NCBI RefSeq assembly: GCF_002994745.2
Contig: NC_037091.1
Span: 12,338,501-12,402,500 of the forward strand
DNA from: Rosa chinensis
Taxonomy: Eukaryota > Streptophyta > Magnoliopsida > Rosales > Rosaceae
DNA length: 64,000 nt
Direction: 5' to 3'
The notes under the pieces are model-generated. The model saw only the letters and a program-made list of their open reading frames with translations. It was not told where the DNA came from and searched no databases. The position numbers were made by a program, and so were the translations under genes. Positions 46,715 to 58,379 of this stretch are shown here, piece after piece. Numbering within the stretch: the first letter of the stretch is position 1; every line of letters begins with the position of its first letter.

Positions 46715-48390
46715 CCCATAAAATCCTATAAATGTTGAAGTTTGGTGAAGTTTGGATGGTTATCGGAGAAGATTTAAGGAGTTGAAATTAAGGAAACAAT
46801 TAGAAATTCGATTTCAATTATCAGAAAAATGAATTTTTTTTTTCCGTCCTGTGGTTATTCACGAACAACAAACTTCTTTGTTACCCTACCCTTCTTCAAC
46901 ATTTATAGGATTTTATGGGCTAAAAATCAGAGTCGGAAGGCAGCCCTACACGCCGTCGCCACCATAGCTACTAGCTCCAATGGCCACCAAATTTTGGCAG
47001 TAGCACCTGCTCATCAAGCCCACCATTTGTCTCAACTACAACAAATTCTAATTTTACCTTGAAGTACTTGAAATAGGCCAGTGAAAATTTTTCAGAAATT
47101 TCAAAACCCTAGAATCGGATTTTTGCTTGATTCTCCCTCTACACTGCAAATTGATGCATGAAACTTGAGGGGAATGATAAATGGATCGAGGCGCCTCCCA
47201 TGGACTTGATTTGGTGGCCGGAGATGGCCGGAATTGGAAGAATCACCAAAAAACCTCCAACTGCTACAGTGAGGGTTTTTGCTTCGATTTGGGGTTTTCC
47301 GGCCAAATCGCCATAACCCACGATCACTAGTGTATAGAGGAGGAAGAGGCGCTCCAAGAAAGGCCGGTTGCACACCTGTTGGTGGCAGGACGGTGGCGAA
47401 TAGAACGAAAGAAGAAGAAGTCGACGGAAACGAGGGAGAGAGAGATCGGGGAAGAGGAGAGAGAAAAGTTACTGTGGGTTTCCGAAAATGGAAACCTACA
47501 GTGGTAACTTTCCATATATATACCTAATTTACCATAAACAGTAACTTCCGTATTTCACTCATAACTTCAGCATACGAACTCCGCTTTTTACGTACCACAT
47601 ATGCACGCGCTCGGTTTAACATTCTCTACGATTTTCATGAAGAACATTTTCTCAAATATTGACCAGAACAAAAAGTCAACTACATTGAACAAGCACTTCA
47701 AGGTAAAATTAGAACAAGCCAATTGCATGCGTTCGACAATTTTGGAAACAAATAGTAGTTTGGGAATTAAATAAATCATAATCAGCTTCGGAAACAAATC
47801 ATTATTGAAAGCAATTATATGAGATTAAGCGAAATCAATATCCGAAATTAAATCATATGCTCGAAATGTAATATAATAATTAAATAGAGCATACTTTAAG
47901 AAATAAATGTATGCATCATTATTTGAAAACAAAAGTCCACTCACAATAAATGGCTAATCTTGCCGTCGGTCGGAATCCTCCTCATATGGGGCCTCCTCTC
48001 GTTTGTACAGAATAATCGTTCGTGAATAATCACAGGACGGAAAAAAAAAAAATTCCTGATAATTGAAATTGAATTTCTAATTGTTTCCTTAATTTCAACT
48101 CCTTAAATCTTCTCCGATAACCTCCAAACTTCACCAAACTTCAAATATAAACTCTACAACATTTATAGGATTTTATGGGCTAAAAATCAGAGTCGGAAGG
48201 CAGGCCTATGCGTCGCCGCAGCCGCCCACAGTGGTGCCGCTACCGCCATACCCACCAGCTCCAATGGCCACCAAATTTTGGCAGCAGCACCTACTCATCA
48301 AACCCAACATTTATCTCAATTACAACAACTGCTAATTTTACCTTGAAATGCTTGAAATCGGCCGGTGAAAAAATTTGCACTTCAAATTTC
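46715..48390. repeat. Mosaic of gypsy-LTR-like pieces with direct and inverted repeats
   Basis: A segment at 46715-46860 recurs inverted at about 48015-48180 (shared GGAAACAATTAGAAATTC). A segment at 46895-47080 recurs in direct orientation at 48155-48370 (shared GGATTTTATGGGCTAAAAAT). The block 47100-47700, on the minus strand, resembles the promoter part of gypsy LTRs. The open frames at 47101-47527 are low-complexity leader sequence, and I recognise no gene. Confidence 0.6.
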
Positions 48391-49466
48391 GTGGAAAGAA
48401 CAAGCTCTTTGTTTTTGGTAATTCGTATAATCGTTTTGTTACCACTTTACATGTTGAAATGGTAACTGAAACTATATATTATGATAATTGGTTGTCTTTT
48501 AGTGCTTTACTCAAAAGACAACCCTTGTGAGCTCCCATGCTGTTTGTTCCGAAATCAGAAGCCCCTATTTATTCAAAAGTTCCAGATAGAAAATTGGCAG
48601 AGGACAAAAACAAGAAAGTGAGTTGCAGAAACAAAAGCTTTAACTCGCATTACTACATCACGACAAACACAAATCATATATTATAACGAAAGAAAACGAT
48701 TCACTCCTCCGTGATCATATATAGGTATATTGCTACTATTTGTGGCTCTTTTCTCAGCAAAATGAATTCGTCAATTTGATTTCCAAGATTCTCATCATCA
48801 GCAATTATCGACAGCAACCTCTTACTACAGAAGTCCCTGCCATCGAAACTGAAAACACATGGGGAGGCCACCACCCCAATCTATCCCTAGTTCATTCCAC
48901 CTCAAAAGCCCATTCCTCCTTGTTTAATTCATCACTGTACATCTCATTCATTTTGGACCATAACCTCCTATTTGGTCACAACATAACCCCACACTTTATG
49001 TTTTCGAGTCAATTCATAAGCCAGACTTCTACGAAATTAAGTTTTGTGAATTTGTATAACTGATTAAATCATAGTTCCCTCGTACTGATCTTATTTTATT
49101 TAAAAAGAAAACAAATCTGTTATACACAACTTAAAAAGAAATCGAGTTCTGAATTGAAACCCTAGCCTCCTTCTTATTTCCCCTTCTTCTCGTCCGACAG
49201 CACCTATTTGTGTCATCGGACGGGCCACCATTTTGAGTTTGTTCTCCATGGGTTTCTTTCTTCTATCATCAAATATTTCTCTTACATAATTATTAATACA
49301 TACGTCAAGGTGCTCTCTATTCTTTCTATGGCGTTGACGGTTATCTTTAACGAAATCGTTTAGAATTAGCTTTGGTACATATGATCCTGGGAACTAACTA
49401 ACTTTTCTTTTTTCTATATACTGTACATAATTTTAGCCCTATATTTGGCCTCTTTTTGTCCAGTTG

Positions 49467-49700
49467 TCTCTTTTCATAAACAACTGTGTGATGAATTTTT
49501 ATTTTTTATTTTCTTATTAACTCCTACGTACAATTGACTACAGTATGAACAACTACCACTTCAATTTACCTAAGACTCTTATTTATTAAGTCTTAAACCT
49601 TTTTGTTTCCAATCTATGTGGCTCCTCCACTCTTCTTTTAAGGATTTGGGACCAAATTGTTGGGCGACCACCAAGCCTGCTGGTTGTCCCATGTATATGA
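49467..49700. other. Junction between copy B and the third LINE
   Basis: No gene. Somewhere here the third LINE begins, at a 5'-truncated point. I could not define a target duplication. Confidence 0.4.
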
Positions 49701-50977
49701 CTACAAAAATTGAAGGCTTTGAAATTATGCCTTAAGCAATGGAACAACACTGTATTTGGGAATGTTCATAGAAATCTGGAGTTGGCCTATGCTATGTTGA
49801 CTGCTATTCTATGGGTAAAGCTATGGTATGTTAACATTTCTCATACATCAACTATTTTTACCACTTCAGGGACTCATGTTACCATTTTGAAGACTAATAT
49901 TACTATTTTGAGGACTCATACGGTAAACTAAGAAAATTTATCACTTTAAGGACTCATGTTACCACTTTGAGGACTAATATTACTATTTTGAGAACTCATA
50001 TGGTAACTAAGAAAATTTACCACTTTAAGGACTCATGTTACCACTTTGAGGACTCATTTTACCACTTTTAAGGCAATTGTATGCATGTCATACGTTAACA
50101 CATTGTAGAATTTTCCGCTATCCAACAAGATATTGCTTCTAATGGTTCTACTAATATTAATTTTGAGGCTGAAGTTATTGCAAAGGCTGATGTTCTTGAG
50201 GCTGTTAAGCGTCAATAGGCTATTTGGAGGGAAAGAGCTCGTGTTAAATGGTTCACTGAGGGAGACAAGAGCTCTAATTTTTTCCATGCTTATGCCCACA
50301 ATAAGGCAGTGCGATCTTCGATAAATTGCTTATAGGATGGGGAAAATCTTCTTACTGATCCGCAAGATTGCTAGTCATGCTATTAATAAAGTTCTATAAA
50401 TCTTTATATGCTTCAGATGTTACTGTTGTTATTCCCACCTTGGTTTCTGAGGATAATAATTCAGTGTTGGTGTCTATTCCCACTTCATAAGAGATCCAGC
50501 ATACTGTCATTTCTATGGACCCTTCTAGTGCTCCTGGTCTAGATGGTTTTCTTGGCTCTTTTTACCGAAGCTGTTGGGATATTGTTCGTAGTGATGTCAT
50601 TGGATTTGTGCAATACTTTTTCCAACAAAATTGGTTATGCCCAAATGCGAATTCAAACTTCATTGTGCTCATTCCAAAGATGGAAGGGGCAAATGTGATA
50701 TCTCATTTTAGGCCAATTAATTGCTTTGGCCAATTTTTCATTTAAGATGATTCCGAAGATTATGGCAGATCGGTTGGGTCCTATAGCTTCATGTATTATT
50801 TCAGCTCATCAGAGTGCTTTTCTTGAAGGTCGGAAAATTTCAGATTGCGTTGGTTTTGTTTCTAAGGGCTTCAATCTATTGGATAGGAAAATATTTGGAG
50901 GTAATGTGGGTATTAAAGTTGATATTGAATTGCCAAAGCATTTGATACTCTAAACTGGCAGTTTCTTTTTCAAGTAT
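49701..50977 (+). pseudogene. LINE 3 ORF2, part 1 (linker and reverse transcriptase start)
   Basis: LKALKLCLKQWNNTVFGNVH opens the segment. After the repeat insert, WRERARVKWFTEGDKSSNFF follows at about 50220. Reverse transcriptase motifs include SSAPGLDGFLGSFYRSCWDI (50515 on), IVLIPKMEGANVISHFRPIN, and PKIMADRLGPIASCIISAHQ (about 50745-50810). It runs until the Pack-MULE target duplication. A stop at 50217 and frame changes near 50330 and 50730 are visible. Confidence 0.85.
49860..50080. repeat. 80-bp tandem repeat inside LINE 3
   Basis: About 2.5 units with an 80-base period. GACTCATGTT occurs at 49871, 49951 and 50030, followed by ACCA(T/C)TTTGA. Each unit holds a shorter GGACTCAT...TTACCACTTT subrepeat. 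The surrounding LINE frame stops at about 49815 and resumes at about 50105, so this is an insert. Confidence 0.75.
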
Positions 50978-50986
50978 TAGAGAATT

Positions 50987-52342
50987 GGATTAATTTCAGT
51001 TTACCCCTTTGAGGTTTGGGGATGTCATCATGTCACCCCCTCTACTCTCAACTTTGAATTTTTACCCCCCAAGCTTTCCAATTTCAATCAGCAGTGTCCA
51101 ATCTCTCAGATTCCGTCTAAGTTGGACGTTAACTCTGTCGATCTAACCCACTTTGAGGCTAAAATGGACATTTCAAGACAAAAAAAAAAACCTCTCTCTT
51201 TCACTTTCGAGAGTTCTCTCTCTCTCTCTCTCTCTCTCTCAGATCTGCAGCTCCAAAAATGGAAATCGAAACCCAAACGAAGCCAAAGGCACCACCCATG
51301 GCAGCACTAGCATACAGCTACAAATCATCTCTTATTCTATTCATTCACACATTTAGTGTTTTCTCAATAACCACAATCGAATTGAAACACTAACATTGTT
51401 GTGAAAGATAGGCCATTGTTGTGTTTCTCGAGGACTACCGGCACGTCCTCGCTAAGGAGGTCTTTGGGGCCGAATCGGTGGGGGATGAGGTGGCGGAAGG
51501 GGTTGAATTGGCCACACGATGTGTTGTTTTTGTCGCCGTCATCTTCTCCGACCTCGGTAGAGATGATGAGGATCTTGATCTCTTGGGTGCGGCGGATTTC
51601 TTGGAAGAATTGGCGGCAATGGCCGCAGGGGGCGGCGGAGAAAGCGACATATTTGAGGCGGGGCTCCGACTAGATCGAGAGATTAGTGATGAGGAACTAC
51701 TCGGCGTGGACGAAGTAGTGGAGATGGAGGCTCGGGAACTCCAGGTTGACTTCGAAGAAGACCCAACCTGAGGACAAATACCCGAGGGCTCCACTGGGGA
51801 ATTTGGAGATGGGGACCCGGGCGAGGGCCATGGAGGGCTCGACGAAGGACGGGAGGAGCTGGACGACAGTGAGGCCCTTCTGCTTGGCCATTGACTTGGC
51901 CTCTGAGGCTTCAATTACGAATCTGGGTCAATCCATTTTAGGGGAGAGGTGGTGTTTCCAGTCAACCTGGGTTTCGGGAGTGGGGGATTGGTTTTTGGGA
52001 TCAGAGTGAGGATCCGAGAGATGAGGAGGAAGAGCAAAGTGAGGGAATGTGTGCAAGTTCGATTTTTGGAGTTGCAGATAGAGAGAGAGAGAGAGAGAGG
52101 GATTTGGAGAAGAGAGAGAAACCCTCGAAAGTGAAAGAGAGTTTTTGGTCTTAAAATGACCATTTTAGCCTTCAGAGTGGGTCAGATCGTCAGAGTTAAC
52201 ATCCAATTTGGACGGAATTTGAGAAATTAGACACTACTAACTGAAATTGGAAAGTATGGGGGGGTAAAAATTCAAAATTGAGAGTAGAGGGGGTGACATG
52301 ATGGCACCCCCACACCTCAAGGGGATAAACTAAAATTAATCC
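50987..52342 (-). mobile_element. Pack-MULE carrying a cytidine deaminase fragment
   Basis: 1356 bp with terminal inverted repeats of about 270 bp. Both ends start GGATTAATTTCAGTTTACC-like (the reverse-complemented right end has GGATTAATTTTAGTTTA). The 9-bp duplication TAGAGAATT is perfect (50978-50986 and 52343-52351). There is no transposase. The interior is a minus-strand piece of a host cytidine deaminase gene. It sits inside LINE 3, between reverse transcriptase codons that rejoin when it is removed. Confidence 0.93.
51400..51936 (-). pseudogene. CDA: Captured cytidine deaminase, N-terminal half
   Basis: Cytidine deaminase converts cytidine or deoxycytidine to uridine in pyrimidine salvage. 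The captured piece starts at its own ATG (51936-51934) and stays in one frame for about 179 codons. PRFVIEASEAKSMA and TVVQLLPSF are followed by the zinc-site HAE motif (51708-51700), and then KYVAFSAAPCGHCRQFFQEI with the PCGHC zinc ligands (51630-51616). RFGPKDLLSEDVPVVLEKH marks the end of the first domain. The second half of a plant CDA is absent. Stops lie at codon 3 (51930-51928) and at 51699-51697 and 51672-51670. The frame is otherwise undamaged, so capture was probably of an intronless gene. Confidence 0.9.
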
Positions 52343-52351
52343 TAGAGAATT

Positions 52352-53036
52352 TTGGGTTCTCCTCAAGGTTCAGAAGTTTAATTCAAACTATCTTAAATTC
52401 TGCTAAGCTGTCAGTCTTGATTAATGGGACGCCACAAGGCTTTTTGTCTTGTGATTTGGGGTATGATAAGGTGATCCTATCTCTTCTTTATGGTTTTGCA
52501 TTGCAGAAGAAGCTCTAAGTTGAGGTATGTCTTTCCTTTTTGATGCTCGAAAGATTAAACCTATTTCTATGCCGAGGGGATGTTTGATTACTCATGTGCT
52601 CTACGCTGATTACCTTTTTATTTTCTGTCGAGGGGATATATCTTCTCTCAATCACTTGCAACTCTTTTTAGATGAGTATGGTGCTGCTTCAGGTCAACTA
52701 GTAAACAAAGATAAGAGTACTTTTTATACTAGCGATAACTATTCTCATCGGCGTAGTGTTATTGGGTTTCAAGTTAGGTACTACCCCACTTACTTATCTG
52801 GGTGTTCCTATATTCAAGGGCAAACTTCGACATACCCACCTTCAAGCAATAGTTGATAAGGCTAAAGCTCGTCTTGTCCGGTGGCAAGGCAAGTTGTTGT
52901 CCATGGCAAGTCGTGTTCAGTTGGTTCATGATGTATTTCAGAGTTTGCTTCTTCATAGTTTTTCAGTATACTTGTGGCCTTCATCTCTTTTGAAAAACTT
53001 GTCTAAATGTGCTCGAAACTTTATTTGGTATGGGAA
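52352..53036 (+). pseudogene. LINE 3 ORF2, part 2 (reverse transcriptase palm and thumb)
   Basis: Continues after the Pack-MULE. SVLINGTPQGFLSCDLG-type sequence is at about 52410-52460, and LITHVLYADYLFIFCRG is at 52584-52640. There the catalytic box reads YADY (52602-52613) instead of YADD. ASGQLVNKDKS, GVPIFKGKLRH and KNLSKCARNFIWYG (to about 53034) follow. The next LINE codons appear only at 61334, after the MULE. Confidence 0.85.
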
Positions 53037-53099
53037 TTTTTTTTTTTTTTTAAAAAGAGAACGTCACAAATAGTACCCAACTTTAGACCATTAGACACA

Positions 53100-54829
53100 T
53101 TGGTACCTCAAGTTCTAAATAAATCATTTTGGTACCCGAACTTATCACTTATGTTTAATATTCATACACACCCTGTCATAACGGTGTTAAACTCAAGACT
53201 TCTTGTGTGGGTAATTTTCATCCTTTCACCTTTTCCCCCCAAAAATCTCATAGCCTTCACCCCACTCCCTCCTAAAAGCACAACCATACATATATAATTC
53301 CCTCCAAAATATTGCCAAGTAGAGGAAAATAAACAAGCTTGTTTACAATCATATGTGTTTCATTGCGTTAAATGACAACCAAGTTCAAATAGATTAATAA
53401 CCTAAATGGCTCTATAAGACATTTTCATTGTTTCAAAAGTACAACCATTTGTTACACAAAATATCCAACTAAGCAATATAACTTGCACATTCATTGTTTT
53501 CAAAGATAATAAAATGCCACAAAAAAAATGGTCATGAATCTCTGCTTGATCATCCCCAGATTTGTTTGTTTTGCTTCCAAGAGATATATGTTGCTTCTTT
53601 CCCAAATTCTAATTCGATATCAGATCATCACAATAACAAAGAGCTGCAACAAGAGACAATTTAATGAACATTATTGTCAAAGAACATATGGCAGTTAAAA
53701 GGAAATGTCCGGGTTCATGTCACTAACAAAGCTTTACCTAAAACTTCACAAAAAGTATAATTTTGCTTCAAGCATCATTACTTCCATGTCTTTTGGGTTC
53801 CTGGTTTTGCTCCATCTTCATTCTTTTTGCTTGTGCCAATGTTAGTTGCTCCTAGTTTGTTAAAGGGTTTAATGATTTTAATCCTATTTGCAAGTGTCTT
53901 CAACCTTCTTGCTTCACCAATTTTAGTGGTAGACTTGGCTGTAGATATTGAGACTAGCTTTACATGTACCTTCAACAACTTCGTAAAATAGCACCATGAA
54001 CAATTAATAAACCAGCTAAAACAAAATTAATCAATTCACACTTTAAAAACTAAACAACCAAGTATAACAATTGTACCTAATTTGATTCAACCCAATTCCC
54101 ATTTTGCATTTGCAGATTCTGCAAATTATCATCTCCAGCATTAAGCCACATGGAGGGAACTTAGACAATCAAAGATGGCAAAGGATCATTTGTAACATTT
54201 ATCAAATTCCCATTTTGCATTTGCAGATTCTACAAATTATCATCTGCAGCATTAATAGTGGGGACTTGGACAGTCAAAGATGGCAAAGGATCAATTGGAA
54301 CATTTATCACATTATCACTTCCCCTATTCACATTCAAATTTAAGTTCACATTGACATTCATCCCCAAGTTCTCAAGTGGGGCTCCAGTACGCTGACTAGG
54401 GATTTCAGATCTCACATTTGAGGTTTCCATATTGTCAGATGGAATTTCATCTCTCACATTTGGGTTTTGGGGCTGCATATAATTAAGTAGTGCTCAAAGT
54501 AATTAGCAATAACCTGCTGATGAGAAAGAAAAAAAAAGGTAATCTAATATAATTAAATAATTAGCAATAGCAAGCTGATATAATTAAGTAGTGCTCAAAG
54601 TAATCACATGATTACGTCTAGCACATGTCCTTTTGATTGACCTTTCAAACCACACCTTTCACATTTAATCTGTGAATAATAAGATTTAGGCAGCTTTGTG
54701 GTTTCAGGTTGCCGTGGCTCCTCACCTATACACAAGGTTTATACACATATAACTAAACATATTTAATTCATATAGACATAGAGTTTATACAACATATAAG
54801 TTAGTATGCTTTACCTAGTTGTTTGTTTC
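53100..54829. other. MULE 3' region, no further gene recognised
   Basis: Between the left inverted repeat and the transposase C-terminus. A degenerate CERCGLKGQSKGH knuckle-like stretch (minus strand, about 54650) may be the transposase's C-terminal zinc knuckle. A tandem pair of CCCATTTTGCATTTGCAGATTC segments (54099 on and 54207 on) gives a 108-base repeat. Confidence 0.5.
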
Positions 54830-57544
54830 TCAACATTTTCGGCCTTCCGGTTAGTCTTCTAAACCTTGGAGGTGCAATTGGCCTGTTAATCAGCTCCCAC
54901 TCATCGACCCCAGCTATAGGGTTGATCATTGGTTCATAAACCATCAAATACTTCTTTTATGTATAATGGTCAACAACAAAGTCATTAGCGGACCATCCCT
55001 TGGAGTAAATTGCTGTAATAGCATGTCCACAGGGAAGTCCACTCAAATCCCATCTTTTACATGTACATGCCATGTTGTCCAATTGCACAACATGTTGAGA
55101 AATAACACCTGAACTACAAGTAACACCTCTACCATGTATCTCAAACCTCATGTTATTAGACTCCAATGCTCTATATTCTTGGCTCCAATCTGCATTTTTT
55201 TTCAACAACTTCTCAACCCTTGGACCTACCTTCCAGCTCTATTTTGCCCCAAAATTACTTCTATTTGATAACCTCACTATTAAGGCAACTCTAATCTCCT
55301 CCAACAATCCCAAAATATCTTTCTTCCTTGCTGGAAGAATGCTTGTATTGAAGGACTTGCACAAATTATTAAGCAAAATTTCACATTTGAATTTTGTATT
55401 GAAATGAGAACGTGACCAATGTATTGCTGGCCTCTCACACAACCACTTCCAAGCTTGTTGTGAAGCTTTACTCAATTCTTCCATGCTTTTAACAAATTGT
55501 CTCATGGTAGTTGCTCTTGCTGCTGCCCAGAGAAGTTGTTTTAACTCTAAACCACCATGTCCATCTCCTTTGAAATTGTTATGCAAGTGTCATACGCAGT
55601 GCCTATGTTCCGCTTCTGGAAATTGTTCTTTGATAGCAAGCTCCAATCCTTTTTGCTTATCAAATATAAACACATATGAGTGACTATGATAAATTTCCAG
55701 ATCAGCTTGAAGAAATTCCAAAAACCACTGCTAGCTATCCTTGCATTCCTTCTTGACAACTGCATAGGCAATAAGGTACCATCCGTTATTACCTTCAATG
55801 CCTACAATGACCAATAATTGACCCTTGTGAACCCCTTTTAGATGACAACCATCCAACCCTATCACCTTTCTACACCATACTTTCCATCCCACCTTAAGTG
55901 CTTCTATGCAAATGTAAATTCACTTGAATCTCTTAAAATCACCTTCCATCTCAATTTGTATCCAAATTGATGTTCCAAGGTTCTTCTTCTTTAGCTCATG
56001 AGCGTAGCTTTCTAATAGATTGTATTGATCTTTAAAACTACCTTGAGCTTGCGTGATTGCTCTTTTCTTGGCTCTATAACACATTTGGTAACCAACATTC
56101 ATGCCAAAGTCTCTGCCAACAGTAGTTTGAATACCCTCTCTTGACCATTTCTCATCATTTGTGAAGCACTGTACTCAGAAGCAATGAAAGGGGCATGACA
56201 GTGATATACCTTACCTTTGAGTTCACTACACTTGTGCTCCATCCTCAAAGTCCTAATGTACATAGTTGGAGTGTTTTTATCAGGACTTGCTGCATATATC
56301 CAAAATGGACACCCAGGAGAAGTCTTGCAAATAACGTTGACCTTTTTCCTTGTGTTTTTACCAAAACGAAGCTCTTTTTTAGTCAATACAGCATGCTTCC
56401 GTATTGCATCCTTGAACACTACAGAATTGGGAAATGCCATTCCGAGTTCAAAACTTGGCCTCTTCATGTCAAACATCTTGTTGAACTCCTTCCATTTAGA
56501 CCACCTCCTCTTTTCCTTAACTTTAAACCTCCCAACATCTTCACCATTCTCATCTAAATCACCATTTAAACTATGAAGGCCATCTGAGTTGTCTCCATCA
56601 CCATCAAAAATATGACCAGAAAACTCCATCTCTTCCCATTCTTCAGGCTTGCTTAGATCACCATCCACGTTTGTTTGAAAAAGTACCTCATCATCTTCAT
56701 CAAAAATTTCATAATCATTGTTGACTATAGCGTCATAGTCCAGATCTTTTGAGCTTGATGTACTATCATATTCATCATCATCATCATATAAGTTTTCTTG
56801 AGTTTAGGAGCACTCCCATTTGAATCATGTGTCATACCTCCTTTTCAGCTCTTTCTCAGGTCTGCCTTTCTTCTTCTTTGGAACTTCATTGTCTTCAACA
56901 ACCATATTTTGCTTCCCTTTATCTTTAGGCCTTTGTTTGGCTGTTGGCCCATTTAGCTCCACTTGTTGCATACCAACAATTACATAATCCACATTTTCAG
57001 GCCCCAACCTTCTTTGTTGCAGCTCATCAACTTGAATTGGTCCATCCTGAACTACTGATTGCTGTATCATTACTTCTGGCCCATCTTCTAATTCATCAAT
57101 GACATGGCCTATGTATAGTTGGTGGTCTATTTCGTCATCATAGCTATCTAACTCCCAAGGTGCAAACATCCTTCTTTCACCCAGACAGACAATAAATACT
57201 TCCAAAATCATGTTGCTCTTGGGAATGAATTGAAGCATGTCAATAGCATCCGCATTATTAGTAATTGGTAAATACCCAGTCCTTGGTTCACTATCGGGTA
57301 TTTGATACCAATTTGTAATTGGACCCTGCATATAACTTAAATCATTGGCGCAGAAGTTAAAGCCATTGAATCCCAATTTGGATGGGTCAACCCTATCCAC
57401 AAAAACAACATCACCACCTCTATACTGTCTATTTACACCACCTTGACTATAAAACCTCCCTTCATGATTTACTGCAAGACTAAATAGATCACCTGCAATT
57501 GTCAGCAAAATGAATGTTAAAATCCAAAAAATCACAATGTTCAC
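54830..57544 (-). pseudogene. MuDR-like transposase
   Basis: Read on the minus strand. A PB1-like N-terminal domain (LFSLAVNHEGRFY, GDVVFVDRVDPSKLGFNGF) lies at 56825-57544, then an acidic stretch, then the MuDR DNA-binding domain (FELGMAFPNSVVFKDAIRKH, RFGKNTRKKVNVIC) within 56099-56668. The catalytic domain has GLDGCHLKGVHKGQLLVIVG (first Asp at 55853-55851), FIFDKQKGLELAI (second Asp) and AEHRHCV with HLHNNF. A SWIM zinc finger (CTCKRWDLSGLPCGHAI) lies near 55072-55022. Frames break at 56820, 56100 and 55920, and stops occur at several points. It would have cut and reinserted MULEs; the domain order is normal for the family. Confidence 0.9.
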
Positions 57545-58379
57545 CTAAGTTGCAATTTCATTCAAGGAAAAAACAAAGTTCAAAATATGTGTTAGATCCA
57601 TCTTTTTGCAATGAATGTTTATATCCCCATTTTAATTCAATGCAAGCACTTCAACTACTTTTTCTTGCACATAAGAACCCAATTTTTAACTACTTTTTCT
57701 TGCACATAAGAACCTACTTTTTCTACCCCACCCGACACTTTAACTACTGTGATAATCTTGTTGGGTGAATTTAGCGCATAGCTCTAATTTGAACAGATTG
57801 AATTGTGAATGCCGTACCCAATATATATCTAAGCATTATTTATCAATTTCATAATGCCCACAAGGAATTAAAGTATGTATATCCGGACAAAAATTCTAGA
57901 CAAAAACCTTGAAATAATTCAAACATTCTAGACCACCAACATTGAGAATAAACAATAAAATAGATAAAATCCTGAAATGAGACAAAACCCTAAAAGAGAT
58001 GCTTTTGCATACCTCCATCCAATAATTCTCCATAGTTGGTCAATTTTACCTCTTATATTCACTTTCAACTCACTACAAAAAAAAAACATTTTGCAAGAAA
58101 TTGTTTTCCTTGTAAAAGACTGAAAACTCGTTACAGAAACCCAAATACAAGGAATATTCCTTGCATTTGCAAAGAGGCCCTTGCAAAAGAGCAAATACAA
58201 CAACCTAAAAATTCCTTGCATTTGAGTTCACAAATGCAAGGAATTGTTTATCTCAAATGTTGTTTATCTCAAATGCAAGGAATTTAACACATGAGGTTAA
58301 ACTATGGTTAACTGAAATACAAGGACAATTCCTTGCATTTGCTCCTTTTTACCAATTAAAATGCTTTTCTGGAATACAT

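Larger units (their letters stand above)
43120..49466 (+). repeat. Direct duplication, copy B (interrupted)
   Basis: Paralogue of 4308-6157. Homologous blocks are 43133-43353, 46235-46280, 48395-48520, 48640-49100 and 49140-49466. The solo LTR at 43359-46229 and the gypsy-derived mosaic at 46440-48380 separate them. The unit itself has no gene I recognise. Confidence 0.78.

Noticed and set aside
47101..47527. Overlapping open frames on both strands with Arg-rich or Pro-rich products
   Set aside because: The region matches the promoter/leader part of gypsy LTRs and has no domain.
51435..51914. 159-codon Ser/Pro-rich minus-strand frame and a 116-codon plus-strand frame inside the Pack-MULE
   Set aside because: Both are shadows of the captured cytidine deaminase, which reads in another minus-strand frame with the HAE and PCGHC motifs.
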